Source: Crocinitomix catalasitica ATCC 23190
GTDB lineage: Bacteria; Bacteroidota; Bacteroidia; Flavobacteriales_D; Crocinitomicaceae
DNA: 64,000 bases
Assembly (NCBI RefSeq): GCF_000621625.1
Contig: NZ_JHXV01000023.1
Span: 23,568 to 87,567, forward strand
Direction of reading: 5' to 3'
In this document: positions 55,319-63,783 of the stretch, piece after piece
How positions within the stretch are numbered: position 1 is the stretch's first letter
Layout of the letters: every line of letters begins with the position of its first letter
Translations under genes and position numbers: made by a program
The notes under the pieces: model-generated
Database searches by the model: none
The model's input: the letters and a program-made list of their open reading frames with translations, nothing else
Told to the model about the DNA's origin: nothing

Positions 55319-55389
55319 ACCTAACGGTAAAATAAATATAAGCATTTATGCTGTCAGCGCATAGCGCTGATATTTATTCTTTGTTAGCA
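55319..55389 (-). repeat. attC-like palindrome 5
   Basis: Ends are ACCTAAC (55319-55325) and GTTAGCA (55383-55389). Inner arms AATAAATA/TATTTATT (55331-55338, 55371-55378) pair, and two short hairpins AGCATTTATGCT and CAGCGC-ATA-GCGCTG fill the middle. It shows very clear attC-like folding. Confidence 0.6.
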
Positions 55390-55413
55390 TTTGTTTTCGA
55401 TTCCTGTAACACA

Positions 55414-56142
55414 TTATTTTTGATCACCGTTTGCTTTAAAGGCACTTTCAAATTGACCAGGATTGATAGATCCATAAAAAGAATTGGAATAATTTTCTCC
55501 TATTCTAATTCTCAATTCTGTTTTGAAATCACCATTAAAAACTGGTGCAGAGGTTAGAACCAATTCGCTAGGAGGTAATTTTACACTGTGTATTTCAAAT
55601 CCACAACCAATTAATGGTTCTTGAATCGGTCGCCAATTCTTATATCTATCTTTAGCCTCCATTATTGCAGGTATTCTACTACGATATGAAATAATAGCTG
55701 TATCTGGGCTCAAGTTAGTTATAAAAACTGCATAAGATTGCATTTTACCACCAATAAACTGGTTTGTATCAACTTCTATTTTCAGTGAAACATATTCTGC
55801 TGGAATTGAGTTCTTCGATAAATCTTTTGGATTGTTGTCATATTGCGCAAATTCAGCTGGTGGTAATTCTTCCATTTCCATATCAAAAACAGAATGATAG
55901 AACTTCGCGGACAATACCCGATCTACTAAAATGGAATCCTGATAAGGTCCAATGTAGTAGAGTCTGTAGTATGAGGTGCTTAACCATTCTCGCTCGAAAA
56001 GTATTCCAGTATTTTGTTCTTTATCAATTATAATTGGAGACTTTTCTATATTCTCTGAGTCAAATGGAAATGATTCTGAGGTACATGCAAGCATTAAGCA
56101 AAATGTGAAAAAAATTACTAAAGTTTGAACTATGGTTATCAT
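55414..56142 (-). CDS. lipoprotein, unknown function
   Basis: The 242-residue protein has a lipobox LMLAC at Cys20. The body is beta-rich with a C-terminal Ig-like stretch (SYAVFITNLSPDTAIISYRS core). No family was recognised. It is bounded by attC-like palindromes 5 and 6. Confidence 0.65.
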   Translation of the reverse strand: MITIVQTLVIFFTFCLMLACTSESFPFDSENIEKSPIIIDKEQNTGILFEREWLSTSYYRLYYIGPYQDSILVDRVLSAKFYHSVFDMEMEELPPAEFAQYDNNPKDLSKNSIPAEYVSLKIEVDTNQFIGGKMQSYAVFITNLSPDTAIISYRSRIPAIMEAKDRYKNWRPIQEPLIGCGFEIHSVKLPPSELVLTSAPVFNGDFKTELRIRIGENYSNSFYGSINPGQFESAFKANGDQK

Positions 56143-56154
56143 TATTTTAATAAA

Positions 56155-56220
56155 AGTTAACGGTTGGCTATCTGACGTGACCAGCTTTTGCTGGGCATGA
56201 GCAGGTATACATTGTTACTC
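56155..56220 (-). repeat. attC-like palindrome 6
   Basis: Ends are AGTTAAC (56155-56161) and GTTACTC (56214-56220), with an inner hairpin CCAGC-TTTT-GCTGG. The stop codon of the adjacent gene (56215-56217) is inside the box. Confidence 0.5.
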
Positions 56221-57120
56221 CCAGTTTTCTTTTTTCTTTAAATTATTTATCGTCATTTGAATCCAATTGTATTCATTCAAATCTGAAAGTTTCTTTATTA
56301 GGTTTTCAGGAATTCCTTTTCGCCCAATTAAAGTTCCTACAATTTGTCCTGCAATTGAACAATTGGTATCTGTATCTCCTCCAATTTCAATTAGCTGTAA
56401 AAACATATTTTCAATTCCTATTTCTTTTGATTTAATTGCCGCTGCAATTGCTAATGGAACAGAATTTACAACATATCCGTCATTACCTAAATTTCCAATT
56501 TTTGATAAACTTTCAATCTCTTTAATTTCTGTCAACCTGTCTCTAACTCTTGTGTCAGGAATTTGGTCGATAATTAATTCGATTAAGTTTTCATCTTCAT
56601 TCCAATTTCCATTTAAGATTTCTCTAATTGCAATCACAACGCATCTTGCTCCAATATATGCTTCATCATTTTGATGAGTTATTATGCATAAATCTCTAAT
56701 CTCAGAATTGGAAATATTTTCTTTAAATGCAATTGGTGCTATTCTCATTGCTGCTCCGTTTCCTGCTGCGTATTCTCCCTTTCTACCGACTTGACTCCAA
56801 TGCCCTCCAAAATCTAATTCTTTTAATGCTTTCAAAGTACTTGCTCCAACTCCTCTTAATCTTCTTTGTTTATATAATTTTAAAAAATGATTAGAAACCG
56901 TTTCTGGCTTAACTTTTTCATCTTCAATCATCGCCTCAATTGTTGCCAGAGTTAATTGTGTATCATCTGTGATTTGCCATTTTGGTTCTTTCTTTTTAGG
57001 CTTTCCAAAAAGGTAAAATGTATCTTCTTTTTCTTCTTCGATATTTTCATATCCACTTCCAAAAGCATCTCCAATTGCTCCACCAATTATGCAACCTTCA
57101 AATCTTTCGGCTTTTGTCAT
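56215..57120 (-). CDS. ADP-ribosylglycohydrolase (DraG/ARH-like)
   Basis: The 301-residue protein has the family signatures GCIIGGAIGDAFGSGYE at the N-terminus, ITDDTQLTLAT (metal site), GNGAAMRIAP and IGGDTDTNCSIAGQIVG near the end. All metal-binding Asp/Thr residues are present. It removes ADP-ribose from proteins or other acceptors. In a cassette array it may act in phage or toxin conflict, but that is inference. Confidence 0.9.
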   Translation of the reverse strand: MTKAERFEGCIIGGAIGDAFGSGYENIEEEKEDTFYLFGKPKKKEPKWQITDDTQLTLATIEAMIEDEKVKPETVSNHFLKLYKQRRLRGVGASTLKALKELDFGGHWSQVGRKGEYAAGNGAAMRIAPIAFKENISNSEIRDLCIITHQNDEAYIGARCVVIAIREILNGNWNEDENLIELIIDQIPDTRVRDRLTEIKEIESLSKIGNLGNDGYVVNSVPLAIAAAIKSKEIGIENMFLQLIEIGGDTDTNCSIAGQIVGTLIGRKGIPENLIKKLSDLNEYNWIQMTINNLKKKENWE

Positions 57121-57144
57121 TGTTTGTTTTTCTTTTTTTAATTG

Positions 57145-57490
57145 GGAGTAACAACCGAATAAAACTCACCCCCATTTGTTAAACATTTGTAAACACTTAC
57201 TATCCGTTTGTAAACATTTACAGCTGCTAAAAGAGAATTTCAAGTTAGGTGTTCGGGTTGTTATTTTCTCAAATATAGCATTCCTTGTTAAATATTGGTA
57301 ATCTACTGAGCATTAATAGGGAAAAGGCTTTGCAGATATTAATATATAGTGTTAAGTATCATGCCTCGAGATACTCCCGATAGAAATCGGGATGTGCGGT
57401 AGCGGGTATGCGACTGGCTTTTGGGGATTAGATGTTCTCCTTTTGTATAGGTTGAGCTGCAGCAGCGCAGTTATTGTGGAGTGGCGAACG
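57145..57490. repeat. mosaic repeat B, copy 8 (full length, alpha arm)
   Basis: It carries all shared blocks. The perfect hairpin TCCCGA-TAGAAA-TCGGGA occurs at 57374-57391 and is decayed in other copies. Confidence 0.85.
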
Positions 57491-57545
57491 GTTTTGTAAA
57501 AAGTCGTTTTTAAATGCATTTTTACATTTGTATTGTGTTTAGTTT

Positions 57546-57845
57546 TTATTCTGCTATTCTTTTTCTCAAGTCCATTCTTTCGTGAAGTACTCTGGTAATT
57601 TCAACATAATTTATGTCAACTGTTCGGTAAAAAATGATGTGGCGGTTTGCTTTCATTCCAAGTAATTTTTCAGCAATTCCGTCATATCTTTTCCCTAAGT
57701 CTGGATTCTCAGCAATTTCTTGACAGTTTGAAACGAGTAACTCATAATATTTATCAGCCTGTTTTTCAGACCAAACTTCAAAAGTATAACCCCAAATTTT
57801 CGATAAGTCCTCTACAGCTTTCTTTGTCAATTTAAACTGCGCCAT
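57546..57845 (-). CDS. ParE/RelE-family toxin
   Basis: The 99-residue protein has the ParE pattern FKLTKKAVEDLSKIWGYT, a central NPDLGKRYD and a terminal strand IIFYRTVDINYVEITRVLHERMD, shown here only as landmarks IIFYR and RVLHERMD. ParE toxins inhibit gyrase. The start overlaps the antitoxin gene by 14 bp. Confidence 0.9.
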   Translation of the reverse strand: MAQFKLTKKAVEDLSKIWGYTFEVWSEKQADKYYELLVSNCQEIAENPDLGKRYDGIAEKLLGMKANRHIIFYRTVDINYVEITRVLHERMDLRKRIAE

Positions 57846-58089
57846 TCGAATGCTTTTTCGCTTTTAAAGATGCCAAATGTTTTTTGGGATCAAAATCGTG
57901 GGCAATTCCACTATCAATTCCTTGCTGAATAGCATTCTTTAAAGCAACGACTTTATTCTCTTCTTCTTCTAAAAGTCTTAATCCAGCACGAATAACTTCG
58001 CTAACATTTTTAAATCGTCCTTCATTTACTCGTCCTTGAACAAATTCGTCAAAATAGTTTCCGAGTGATACTGATGTGTTTTTATTCAT
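57832..58089 (-). CDS. ParD-family antitoxin
   Basis: The 85-residue protein has an N-terminal ribbon-helix-helix (NTSVSLGNYFDEFVQGRV...NVSEVIRAGLRLLEEEE) and a C-terminal toxin-binding tail. It is transcribed ahead of the toxin. The pair would stabilise the array. Confidence 0.9.
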   Translation of the reverse strand: MNKNTSVSLGNYFDEFVQGRVNEGRFKNVSEVIRAGLRLLEEEENKVVALKNAIQQGIDSGIAHDFDPKKHLASLKAKKHSNGAV

Positions 58090-58140
58090 TTTAATCTATT
58101 TACTCAAATATACCAATAATTGGTAACTTGTCCAAATTAT

Positions 58141-58210
58141 CTACAACGGTTGACTAAAATTAGGCATTTATGCCGAACCGCAACGCGGTGAATTTTAGTT
58201 TTTGTTAACT
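58141..58210 (-). repeat. attC-like palindrome 7
   Basis: CTAAAATT/AATTTTAG arms enclose GGCATTTATGCC and CCGC-AAC-GCGG, bounded by CTACAACGG and GTTAACT. It is nearly the same interior as palindrome 3 at 45140. Confidence 0.57.
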
Positions 58211-58652
58211 ACTTTTTTAATTTGTTAAATTTCACTTTCATTGTTTGTATCGTGTCAAATTCACCATTAATATTTTTTAAGTAAACAACTTGATTATGAT
58301 TAATTATCATTTCAGTGGAATTAATGTAATTTTCTAAGTGTTTAATTCCGTCAATAATGATTATGGTGTCGCCAGACAATTTATAATCTTTGGTTATGAT
58401 TGTTCCGCCCACCGCATTCCCAGTGTTGATTTCAATATTTATCGAGTCGAGAATTTTGATATTACAATAATCCGTTCCATTTCTATATTCTGCTTCTAGC
58501 AACATTTTATCCCAACGTTCTAAATTGGCTTTAACAACCTCAGGGTCTTTATGACCTATGAAATCGATTTGTGTAAAACTATAATATACAAATCCAACTA
58601 TTCCGCCAATTATGGTGATTACAATGATTAATGTTTTAAGTCTTTTATTCAT
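58209..58652 (-). CDS. small membrane-anchored protein, unknown function
   Basis: The 147-residue protein has one N-terminal transmembrane helix (LIIVITIIGGIVGFVYY) and a beta-rich extracytoplasmic domain. No family was recognised. Confidence 0.65.
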   Translation of the reverse strand: MNKRLKTLIIVITIIGGIVGFVYYSFTQIDFIGHKDPEVVKANLERWDKMLLEAEYRNGTDYCNIKILDSINIEINTGNAVGGTIITKDYKLSGDTIIIIDGIKHLENYINSTEMIINHNQVVYLKNINGEFDTIQTMKVKFNKLKK

Positions 58653-58779
58653 TTCTAATTCTGACTAACATTTCGTGGTGTTCTCCAAAACAACTGTTAT
58701 CATTTTTGTTTTTCAATCTTTTAAACCAAATAAACCTTGCCTAAAAATATTTATTTCCGCAATAGGGAAGAATTGTAGT

Positions 58780-59115
58780 TAACAACCGAATAATACACAT
58801 TCCTATTTGTTAAACATTTGTAAACACTTATTATCCGTTTATAAACATTTAAAGCTGCTAAAAAGAGAATTTCAAGTTAGGTGTTCGCGTTCTAATTTTC
58901 TCAAATATAGCATTCCTTGTTAAATATTGGTAATCTACTGAGCATTAATAGGAAAAACCCCTGAAAACAGGTAGGAAAAACCCCTTTTTTTGGGAAGGTT
59001 GGGTTTGGACGTAGGTTATTAGGGACTTTGCGCTGCCTGGCGGATAAGCGAAGGCAATGCATGCAGGTCGGCGCGGCGTTTGTCTGTCTCAGACGAGAAT
59101 ACTTAGTTATTGGAT
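58780..59115. repeat. mosaic repeat B, copy 9 (beta plus gamma arms)
   Basis: The left module is followed by the beta arm and then a third arm (GCGCTGCCTGGCGGATAAGC ... GAATACTTAGTTATTGG). This arm runs into the 3' end of the retron RT gene. The gamma arm is shared with copy 10. Confidence 0.82.
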
Positions 59116-60071
59116 ATAGTTATTTGATTTACTAGAGTTTTTGGGTGTTCCTTTTTTAACTTTGTAACATATTTGAAAACCTTGTTGAACCTAGATTTAT
59201 CAACACTTTTTAAATATGCAATCCAACCATTTACTTCATTTAGTAAGTCTGTATTTTTCTGCTCTTTAGGTTTTGTGAGATGATAAATTTTTGACCTTAA
59301 TATTCTATATTTAGTTTTACCAATTCCAAACTTATTATTTGATATTACTAAACCTGTTACTATTTTGGCTCTACTTGCACCTGCGACCCTAGTCTTTTTG
59401 GGATTAATTATGAATCCTTCATCTTCAACAATACTTTTCACAACTGGTAAAATTTGAACAGTATTAGCAGGATGAAGACCTGAAAAAGATAAATCATCTG
59501 CATATCTTGTGTAGGTTATGCCACGTTTTCCAACAAAACCCTGAATTCGTTTGTCCAATTTCCAAGTAACAAGGTTTGCTAATTTAGGTGAGCAAGGGCT
59601 TCCTTGGGGTAAAGAACCATCACAAGTACAAATATTAGTTAGCATAGTCGAAATTAGTTTATTGTAACCAATAGACTTGAAAACATTATAAACTTGAATA
59701 TCCGTGACTGTTCCAAAAAAATCGGATAAATCGATTGTTAGAATACAATTTGCATTAATATGTGGCCTGGCATTATCCCCAATTGAACTCCCTTTTTCAA
59801 ACCCCTTACAGGAATCAGAAACTTTAAGTTTGTTAAGAATATTTACTAATATCCAAGACTGTAATCCTTTAAGATTCTTGCTGGGTTGACAAATTGTTCG
59901 AGTTCCTCCGGTCTTTTTCTTTAAGGGGAATTTTTTATAGTGAAAGTTCGACTTCTCAGATAATTGGTAAAGCGTATATTTAGAAAGGTGGGTAATATGT
60001 GAAAAATCATCGATTGATTGGATTATTGGAAGTCCAAGCATATTCAACCTTATGTTTTCGTTTTTTACCAT
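59103..60071 (-). CDS. retron reverse transcriptase (Ec86/St85 type)
   Basis: The 322-residue RT has all retron landmarks: the region X motif NARPH (NAxxH, 100-104), LTIDLSDFF with the first catalytic Asp, LPQGSPCSPKLAN (154-166), YADD at 190-193 and the region Y VTG at 238-240. It primes cDNA synthesis from a specific G of its own ncRNA. It lies directly after the msr-msd locus and the effector gene on the same strand. Confidence 0.95.
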   Translation of the reverse strand: MVKNENIRLNMLGLPIIQSIDDFSHITHLSKYTLYQLSEKSNFHYKKFPLKKKTGGTRTICQPSKNLKGLQSWILVNILNKLKVSDSCKGFEKGSSIGDNARPHINANCILTIDLSDFFGTVTDIQVYNVFKSIGYNKLISTMLTNICTCDGSLPQGSPCSPKLANLVTWKLDKRIQGFVGKRGITYTRYADDLSFSGLHPANTVQILPVVKSIVEDEGFIINPKKTRVAGASRAKIVTGLVISNNKFGIGKTKYRILRSKIYHLTKPKEQKNTDLLNEVNGWIAYLKSVDKSRFNKVFKYVTKLKKEHPKTLVNQITISNN

Positions 60072-60094
60072 TCTTAGTTTTATAAAATGAAGAA

Positions 60095-60270
60095 AAGAAA
60101 GTTCTTAATACTTCTCAATAGTTGAGTGAAATTTAAGTGTAAAACCTACTGGATTTTGCACTTAAAATTTGCGATGATAGTATCTAGGTTTATAACTCGA
60201 GTGTCGGAACAACACTCACTCACTTTTTAATTACATAACGCAACAAAAAGCGTCTAAAAAGAACTTTCTT
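60095..60270 (-). ncRNA. retron msr-msd RNA
   Basis: This lies between effector and RT. The perfect 12-nt inverted repeats a1 (AAGAAAGTTCTT, 60270-60259) and a2 (AAGAACTTTCTT, 60106-60095) mark the ends. On the minus strand a1 is followed by TTTTTAGACGC, with a candidate branching G at 60254. A small stem ACGC/GCGT comes next, then the stem-loop GAGTGT-TGTTCCG-ACACTC (60217-60199), whose TTGTTCCG-type loop closely resembles the RT-recognition loop of Ec86. The msd is a long hairpin at 60170-60129 (AAATTTTAAGTG... with ...CACTTAAATTT). Confidence 0.88.
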
Positions 60271-61168
60271 ATATCTTCATTTTTCTATTTCTTAATTTAA
60301 AATTTAATATTTCTAATCGCAGTTTGTCCAAAGCTACAGTTTCGTCTTGCACCTTAATTCTACTACCTATTTTTCTTAATTTTTCATATTGTTCTAACCC
60401 TAAACTTGTTAGTCTGTAGCCATCATTTGTATATTCAATTGCTTTTTTCTTTGTGAGAGTAGTTAATGCTGTTCTAGTTGCTTCATATGAATTTGAAATA
60501 TCATCTATAGCTTCACCAACAATTTTACCTAACGTTAAATCACTAATTGGTTCAAGTAGATAAATAGTAGGCAATAAAAAACTATCCAATTGAAGCAAAT
60601 TCACAGATTTCGTTTTTACAGCACTATTTCGTTTTGAGAAGTTAATTGCAGATTTAATTTCATCCATTTCATTTGGCAAATCATTCGGGTCAATAAAAAT
60701 CACACCATTCTTGTTAGCTTTCTTAATCAATTTTATTGGTCCTTGATTTATAAAGCTTTTGTCCTTTCTATATCTTTCATCTACTATACAAATTATCTTT
60801 GCCCTCAAGTTTTCGTTGTTTGCAAACGCTCCTAGTTCCGCAAATGAACCTGGACTTTCGGGAATCATTAAAATCACATCAACGCTATCAGCAAGCAAAT
60901 TTTCTAGTGACAGTAAGTCCTTACTTCTCGAACTGTATAAAAGTTCATCAAAAATATCTTCTGGATAAATAATTTCATACCTGTAATAATTCCATATATT
61001 TTTAAATTCTTCCGCAATTTTAAATCTTAATTTATCCTTCATTGAGATATCTGCACCGCATAGAAATATATTGGTTTTAAAAGTGTTTACTGGTTTGTAA
61101 AAATCATCACGAATTCTTTTCGCAAATTTTTTACAATCAACATCCGATATTTCTACTTGTATACTCAA
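60269..61168 (-). CDS. retron effector: nucleoside deoxyribosyltransferase-like plus winged helix
   Basis: The 299-residue protein has an N-terminal NDT-like fold (TNIFLCGAD at 32-40; PESPGSFAELGAFA at 103-116 with candidate catalytic E111). A C-terminal winged-helix domain covers about residues 215-299. This is the effector architecture of Ec86/St85-type (type II-A) retrons, where it is held inactive by msDNA-RT and attacks nucleotides on phage infection. The stop codon overlaps the a1 repeat of the ncRNA. Confidence 0.92.
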   Translation of the reverse strand: MSIQVEISDVDCKKFAKRIRDDFYKPVNTFKTNIFLCGADISMKDKLRFKIAEEFKNIWNYYRYEIIYPEDIFDELLYSSRSKDLLSLENLLADSVDVILMIPESPGSFAELGAFANNENLRAKIICIVDERYRKDKSFINQGPIKLIKKANKNGVIFIDPNDLPNEMDEIKSAINFSKRNSAVKTKSVNLLQLDSFLLPTIYLLEPISDLTLGKIVGEAIDDISNSYEATRTALTTLTKKKAIEYTNDGYRLTSLGLEQYEKLRKIGSRIKVQDETVALDKLRLEILNFKLRNRKMKI

Positions 61169-61185
61169 TGTTTCTTTTTAATTAT

Positions 61186-61260
61186 TGCCAACGTCGTTTG
61201 GCTATATTTTCGTTGCTGTAAGGTACGAAACAGTAATGAAATTTAGGCTTTGTTGTAGGT
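61186..61260 (-). repeat. attC-like palindrome 8, upstream of the retron
   Basis: Ends TGCCAACG (61186) and GTTGTAG (61252). Inner arms GTTTGGCTATATTTT and AAATTTAGGCTTTG pair imperfectly. It separates the retron operon from the next gene. The same CCAACG end reappears near 63857. Confidence 0.45.
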
Positions 61261-61264
61261 AGTT

Positions 61265-61981
61265 TTAAGTTATTTTTTCACAGAATTTACGTGCATCTGG
61301 ACAATTAATGATTAAATCATGCTCTCGTTCGCACTTCCAAATAAGTCTGTATTCATTTTCAGGTGAATATTTAGTCTTTTTTAAGTAAAACATATTGAAA
61401 TCAACCCTTGGTATCATATCCAAATATGGAAAGAGTTCATGTATTGGAGGGGAATTATCAGTTAAATCAGGCAAGTCAGGAAATTTTTCTAGAGGAAAAA
61501 AACTAAAACCACGATCAGTGTATTCAGTCATGCCTTCTTGACCTTTTTCAAATCCTTTTAAAACTTTTGCCACTTCATATCCAAAACCTAATGGATTGTT
61601 AATTTTAAAACATCCATCAACTTTAAAATATGGTAAATATTTATTTAAATCAAGTTCTGTACTTGTGCAGAGCATTCTATGAGTATCTCTATCGTCAAAT
61701 CTAATTGACGATTGTTTTGTTCTGTCTCGACTAAGAATAATATAATCATGATATCCTTCATTTTCATCATTTCTTATGTCATCTACTGTCCTATTTTTAA
61801 CAAATGAGGTTAGCTGTAAATTTCCAGTTTTGAAAAATTCATCAATCCAGTATTGGTCCATGTATCGATAAACTTGACTAATATTTCTAAGCATTACACC
61901 ATTTATGTGAGACCTTATTCTCCATCTATTTCTGAATTCTAATGGGTGCATATTTTTTTTGTTTGAAACAAAGGGTTTCAT
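61265..61981 (-). CDS. DUF2971-like protein, unknown function
   Basis: The 238-residue cytosolic protein has an N-terminal pattern VYRYMDQYWIDEFFKTGNLQ...SF that resembles DUF2971-type proteins, and a C-terminal YSPENEYRLIWK motif typical of the same group. DUF2971 genes occur often in defence islands with unknown activity. It lies 96 bp upstream of the retron effector, separated by an attC-like site, so it is probably a separate cassette. Confidence 0.6.
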   Translation of the reverse strand: MKPFVSNKKNMHPLEFRNRWRIRSHINGVMLRNISQVYRYMDQYWIDEFFKTGNLQLTSFVKNRTVDDIRNDENEGYHDYIILSRDRTKQSSIRFDDRDTHRMLCTSTELDLNKYLPYFKVDGCFKINNPLGFGYEVAKVLKGFEKGQEGMTEYTDRGFSFFPLEKFPDLPDLTDNSPPIHELFPYLDMIPRVDFNMFYLKKTKYSPENEYRLIWKCEREHDLIINCPDARKFCEKIT

Positions 61982-61984
61982 TAC

Positions 61985-62325
61985 CTACAACAACCGAATA
62001 ATACACCCTCCTATTTTTTAAACATTTGTAAACACTTATTATCCGTTTGTAAACAAGTAAAAAATGCTAAAAGAGAATTTCAAGTTAGGTGTTCGGGTTG
62101 TTATTTTCTCAAATATAGCATTCCTTGTTAAATATTGGTAATCTACTGAGCATTAATAGGAAAAACACCTGAAAACAGGTAGGGAAAACCCCTTTTTTGG
62201 GGAGGGTTTTGTTTTGGTGGTATGCAATTAATGACTTTGCTCTGCCTAGCGGATACACGAAGGCAATGCATGAAGATCGGCGCGGCGCGTGTCCGCCTCA
62301 GGCGGGAATACTTAGTTATTGGCAT
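61985..62325. repeat. mosaic repeat B, copy 10 (beta plus gamma arms)
   Basis: Same modules as copy 9. The gamma arm contains the pairs GCGGATACACG/CGTGTCCGC and CCGCCT-CA-GGCGG. It runs into the 3' end of the next gene at the shared GAATACTTAGTTATTGG. Confidence 0.83.
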
Positions 62326-62902
62326 TTCGTTTTTTATTTCTTCGCACAATTATCAGGATAAGAATTAATAGAATTCCAATTGTGATAATTATTACTAAAT
62401 CCCGATTACCGTTTTCCAATTTATTTTCAAACGAATCAAGTTCGATTTGATTCCTAAACATTGAATAATTCCCGTAAGCTTTATTTGATTCAATATCAAC
62501 TTTTAAATATTCAGTTCTACAGGAAAAAAAGTCATATTCAGTATTTTCAGAATTGTCTAATGGATTTGGCGTGACTAAATAATATCCGTTAATTTCAAAA
62601 TCAGATAAGTAAGGTCGGCATAACATTCCATTGTCTCCAAAAATTGTAATTCTTTTTCTACTTTCTTTTCCTTTGTATTTTTTGATTATTTCGGCAGTCA
62701 TTGAGTAAGGCATCTTTCCGTCATAATCAGTTATTTCACGGTCAAGATATTCATCAAATGATATTATTTTGACTAATGCTACGAATTCAGAATTTTCTGC
62801 TGTCAAACTAAAAGAATCATTCCAATGACGTGAACAACTACAAGCGAATAACTCGAAAGATGAAAAAAAAATGAATAAAAAAATTAGAATTTTCTGTCTC
62901 AA
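62312..62902 (-). CDS. secreted NTR/TIMP-like protein with C-terminal membrane anchor
   Basis: The 196-residue protein has a signal peptide ending LFAC and begins its mature part CSCS, like bacterial netrin/TIMP-like domains. A single transmembrane helix (DLVIIITIGILLILILIIV) and an Arg/Lys tail follow near the C-terminus. The role is unknown. Confidence 0.7.
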   Translation of the reverse strand: MRQKILIFLFIFFSSFELFACSCSRHWNDSFSLTAENSEFVALVKIISFDEYLDREITDYDGKMPYSMTAEIIKKYKGKESRKRITIFGDNGMLCRPYLSDFEINGYYLVTPNPLDNSENTEYDFFSCRTEYLKVDIESNKAYGNYSMFRNQIELDSFENKLENGNRDLVIIITIGILLILILIIVRRNKKRNANN

Positions 62903-62924
62903 GTTCGTTTTTTTAAATGAATGC

Positions 62925-63140
62925 CAACAACCGAATAATACTCACCCCTATTTGTTAAACATTTGTAAACACTTATTATCCGTTTGTAAACATTTAAAGC
63001 TGCTAAAAGAGAATTTCAAGTTAGGGTTGCGGGTTGTTATTTTCTCAAATATAGCATTTCTTAACAAATACCAAGTAAGATACTGAGCATTAGTAGGTAA
63101 AACCCCTAAAAACAGGTAAGAAAACCCCCTTTTTGTGTCA
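62925..63140. repeat. mosaic repeat B, copy 11 (beta arm, short)
   Basis: Left module and beta arm (ACCCCTAAAAACAGG) without a further arm. It ends next to the 3' end of the last gene. Confidence 0.82.
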
Positions 63141-63150
63141 GCATGTGTTT

Positions 63151-63783
63151 TCAATAGTTCTTTTTTCCGTAGTTCACGGAATCCATTCTGAATACTGCAT
63201 TTGAGATGTACCTCAATTTATTGGTGTAAGATATGCGAATATTATCTTCTCTAATACCAGGATTATTACAATCCAAAAACACACCCATTCCTTCAAATAA
63301 GAAATCAGGACATCTTTGGATTAGATCTATTTTAGATTTCTGAATTTCAGTAAACGGTATTGGATATTTCATTTTTAAATGACCAACTTTATCTGATTCG
63401 AATCCTCCCTTAGTTATCTTGTAGCCTCTCCAATCAATGCTATCCATATAATTTCTGTAAATAAAGGATAATTGATTTATAAGAATTTGATTCTGATTTT
63501 TAGTTTGTTCTATTCTGAGTGAATCCCAATTATTTTCAAATCTTAATTTAATCGTTATTGTATCAAGTTTGGGAGTACCTCCTTTTAGAGCAGAGTTATA
63601 ATAATGAACTGTGAATGTGTCGATTTGCATCCAGATAAGCTCATCATTCGAACTTTTATTAACCAATGATGTATTATCATAATTTTCAAGCATAGAATAC
63701 ACGCTATCTATACCAGTTAAGTTTTGCGTCTGAGCCTTACCAGTTAGGGAATAAAGAAAAAATAATGCGATAACAGTTTTCAT
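63151..63783 (-). CDS. secreted protein, unknown function
   Basis: The 210-residue protein starting at MKTVIALFF has a signal peptide to GKAQ and a beta-rich body without a recognised family. An alternative start two codons upstream (63789) is possible. The last 210 bases of the window carry no gene; a GCCAACGG box near 63855 may begin another attC-like site. Confidence 0.65.
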   Translation of the reverse strand: MKTVIALFFLYSLTGKAQTQNLTGIDSVYSMLENYDNTSLVNKSSNDELIWMQIDTFTVHYYNSALKGGTPKLDTITIKLRFENNWDSLRIEQTKNQNQILINQLSFIYRNYMDSIDWRGYKITKGGFESDKVGHLKMKYPIPFTEIQKSKIDLIQRCPDFLFEGMGVFLDCNNPGIREDNIRISYTNKLRYISNAVFRMDSVNYGKKNY

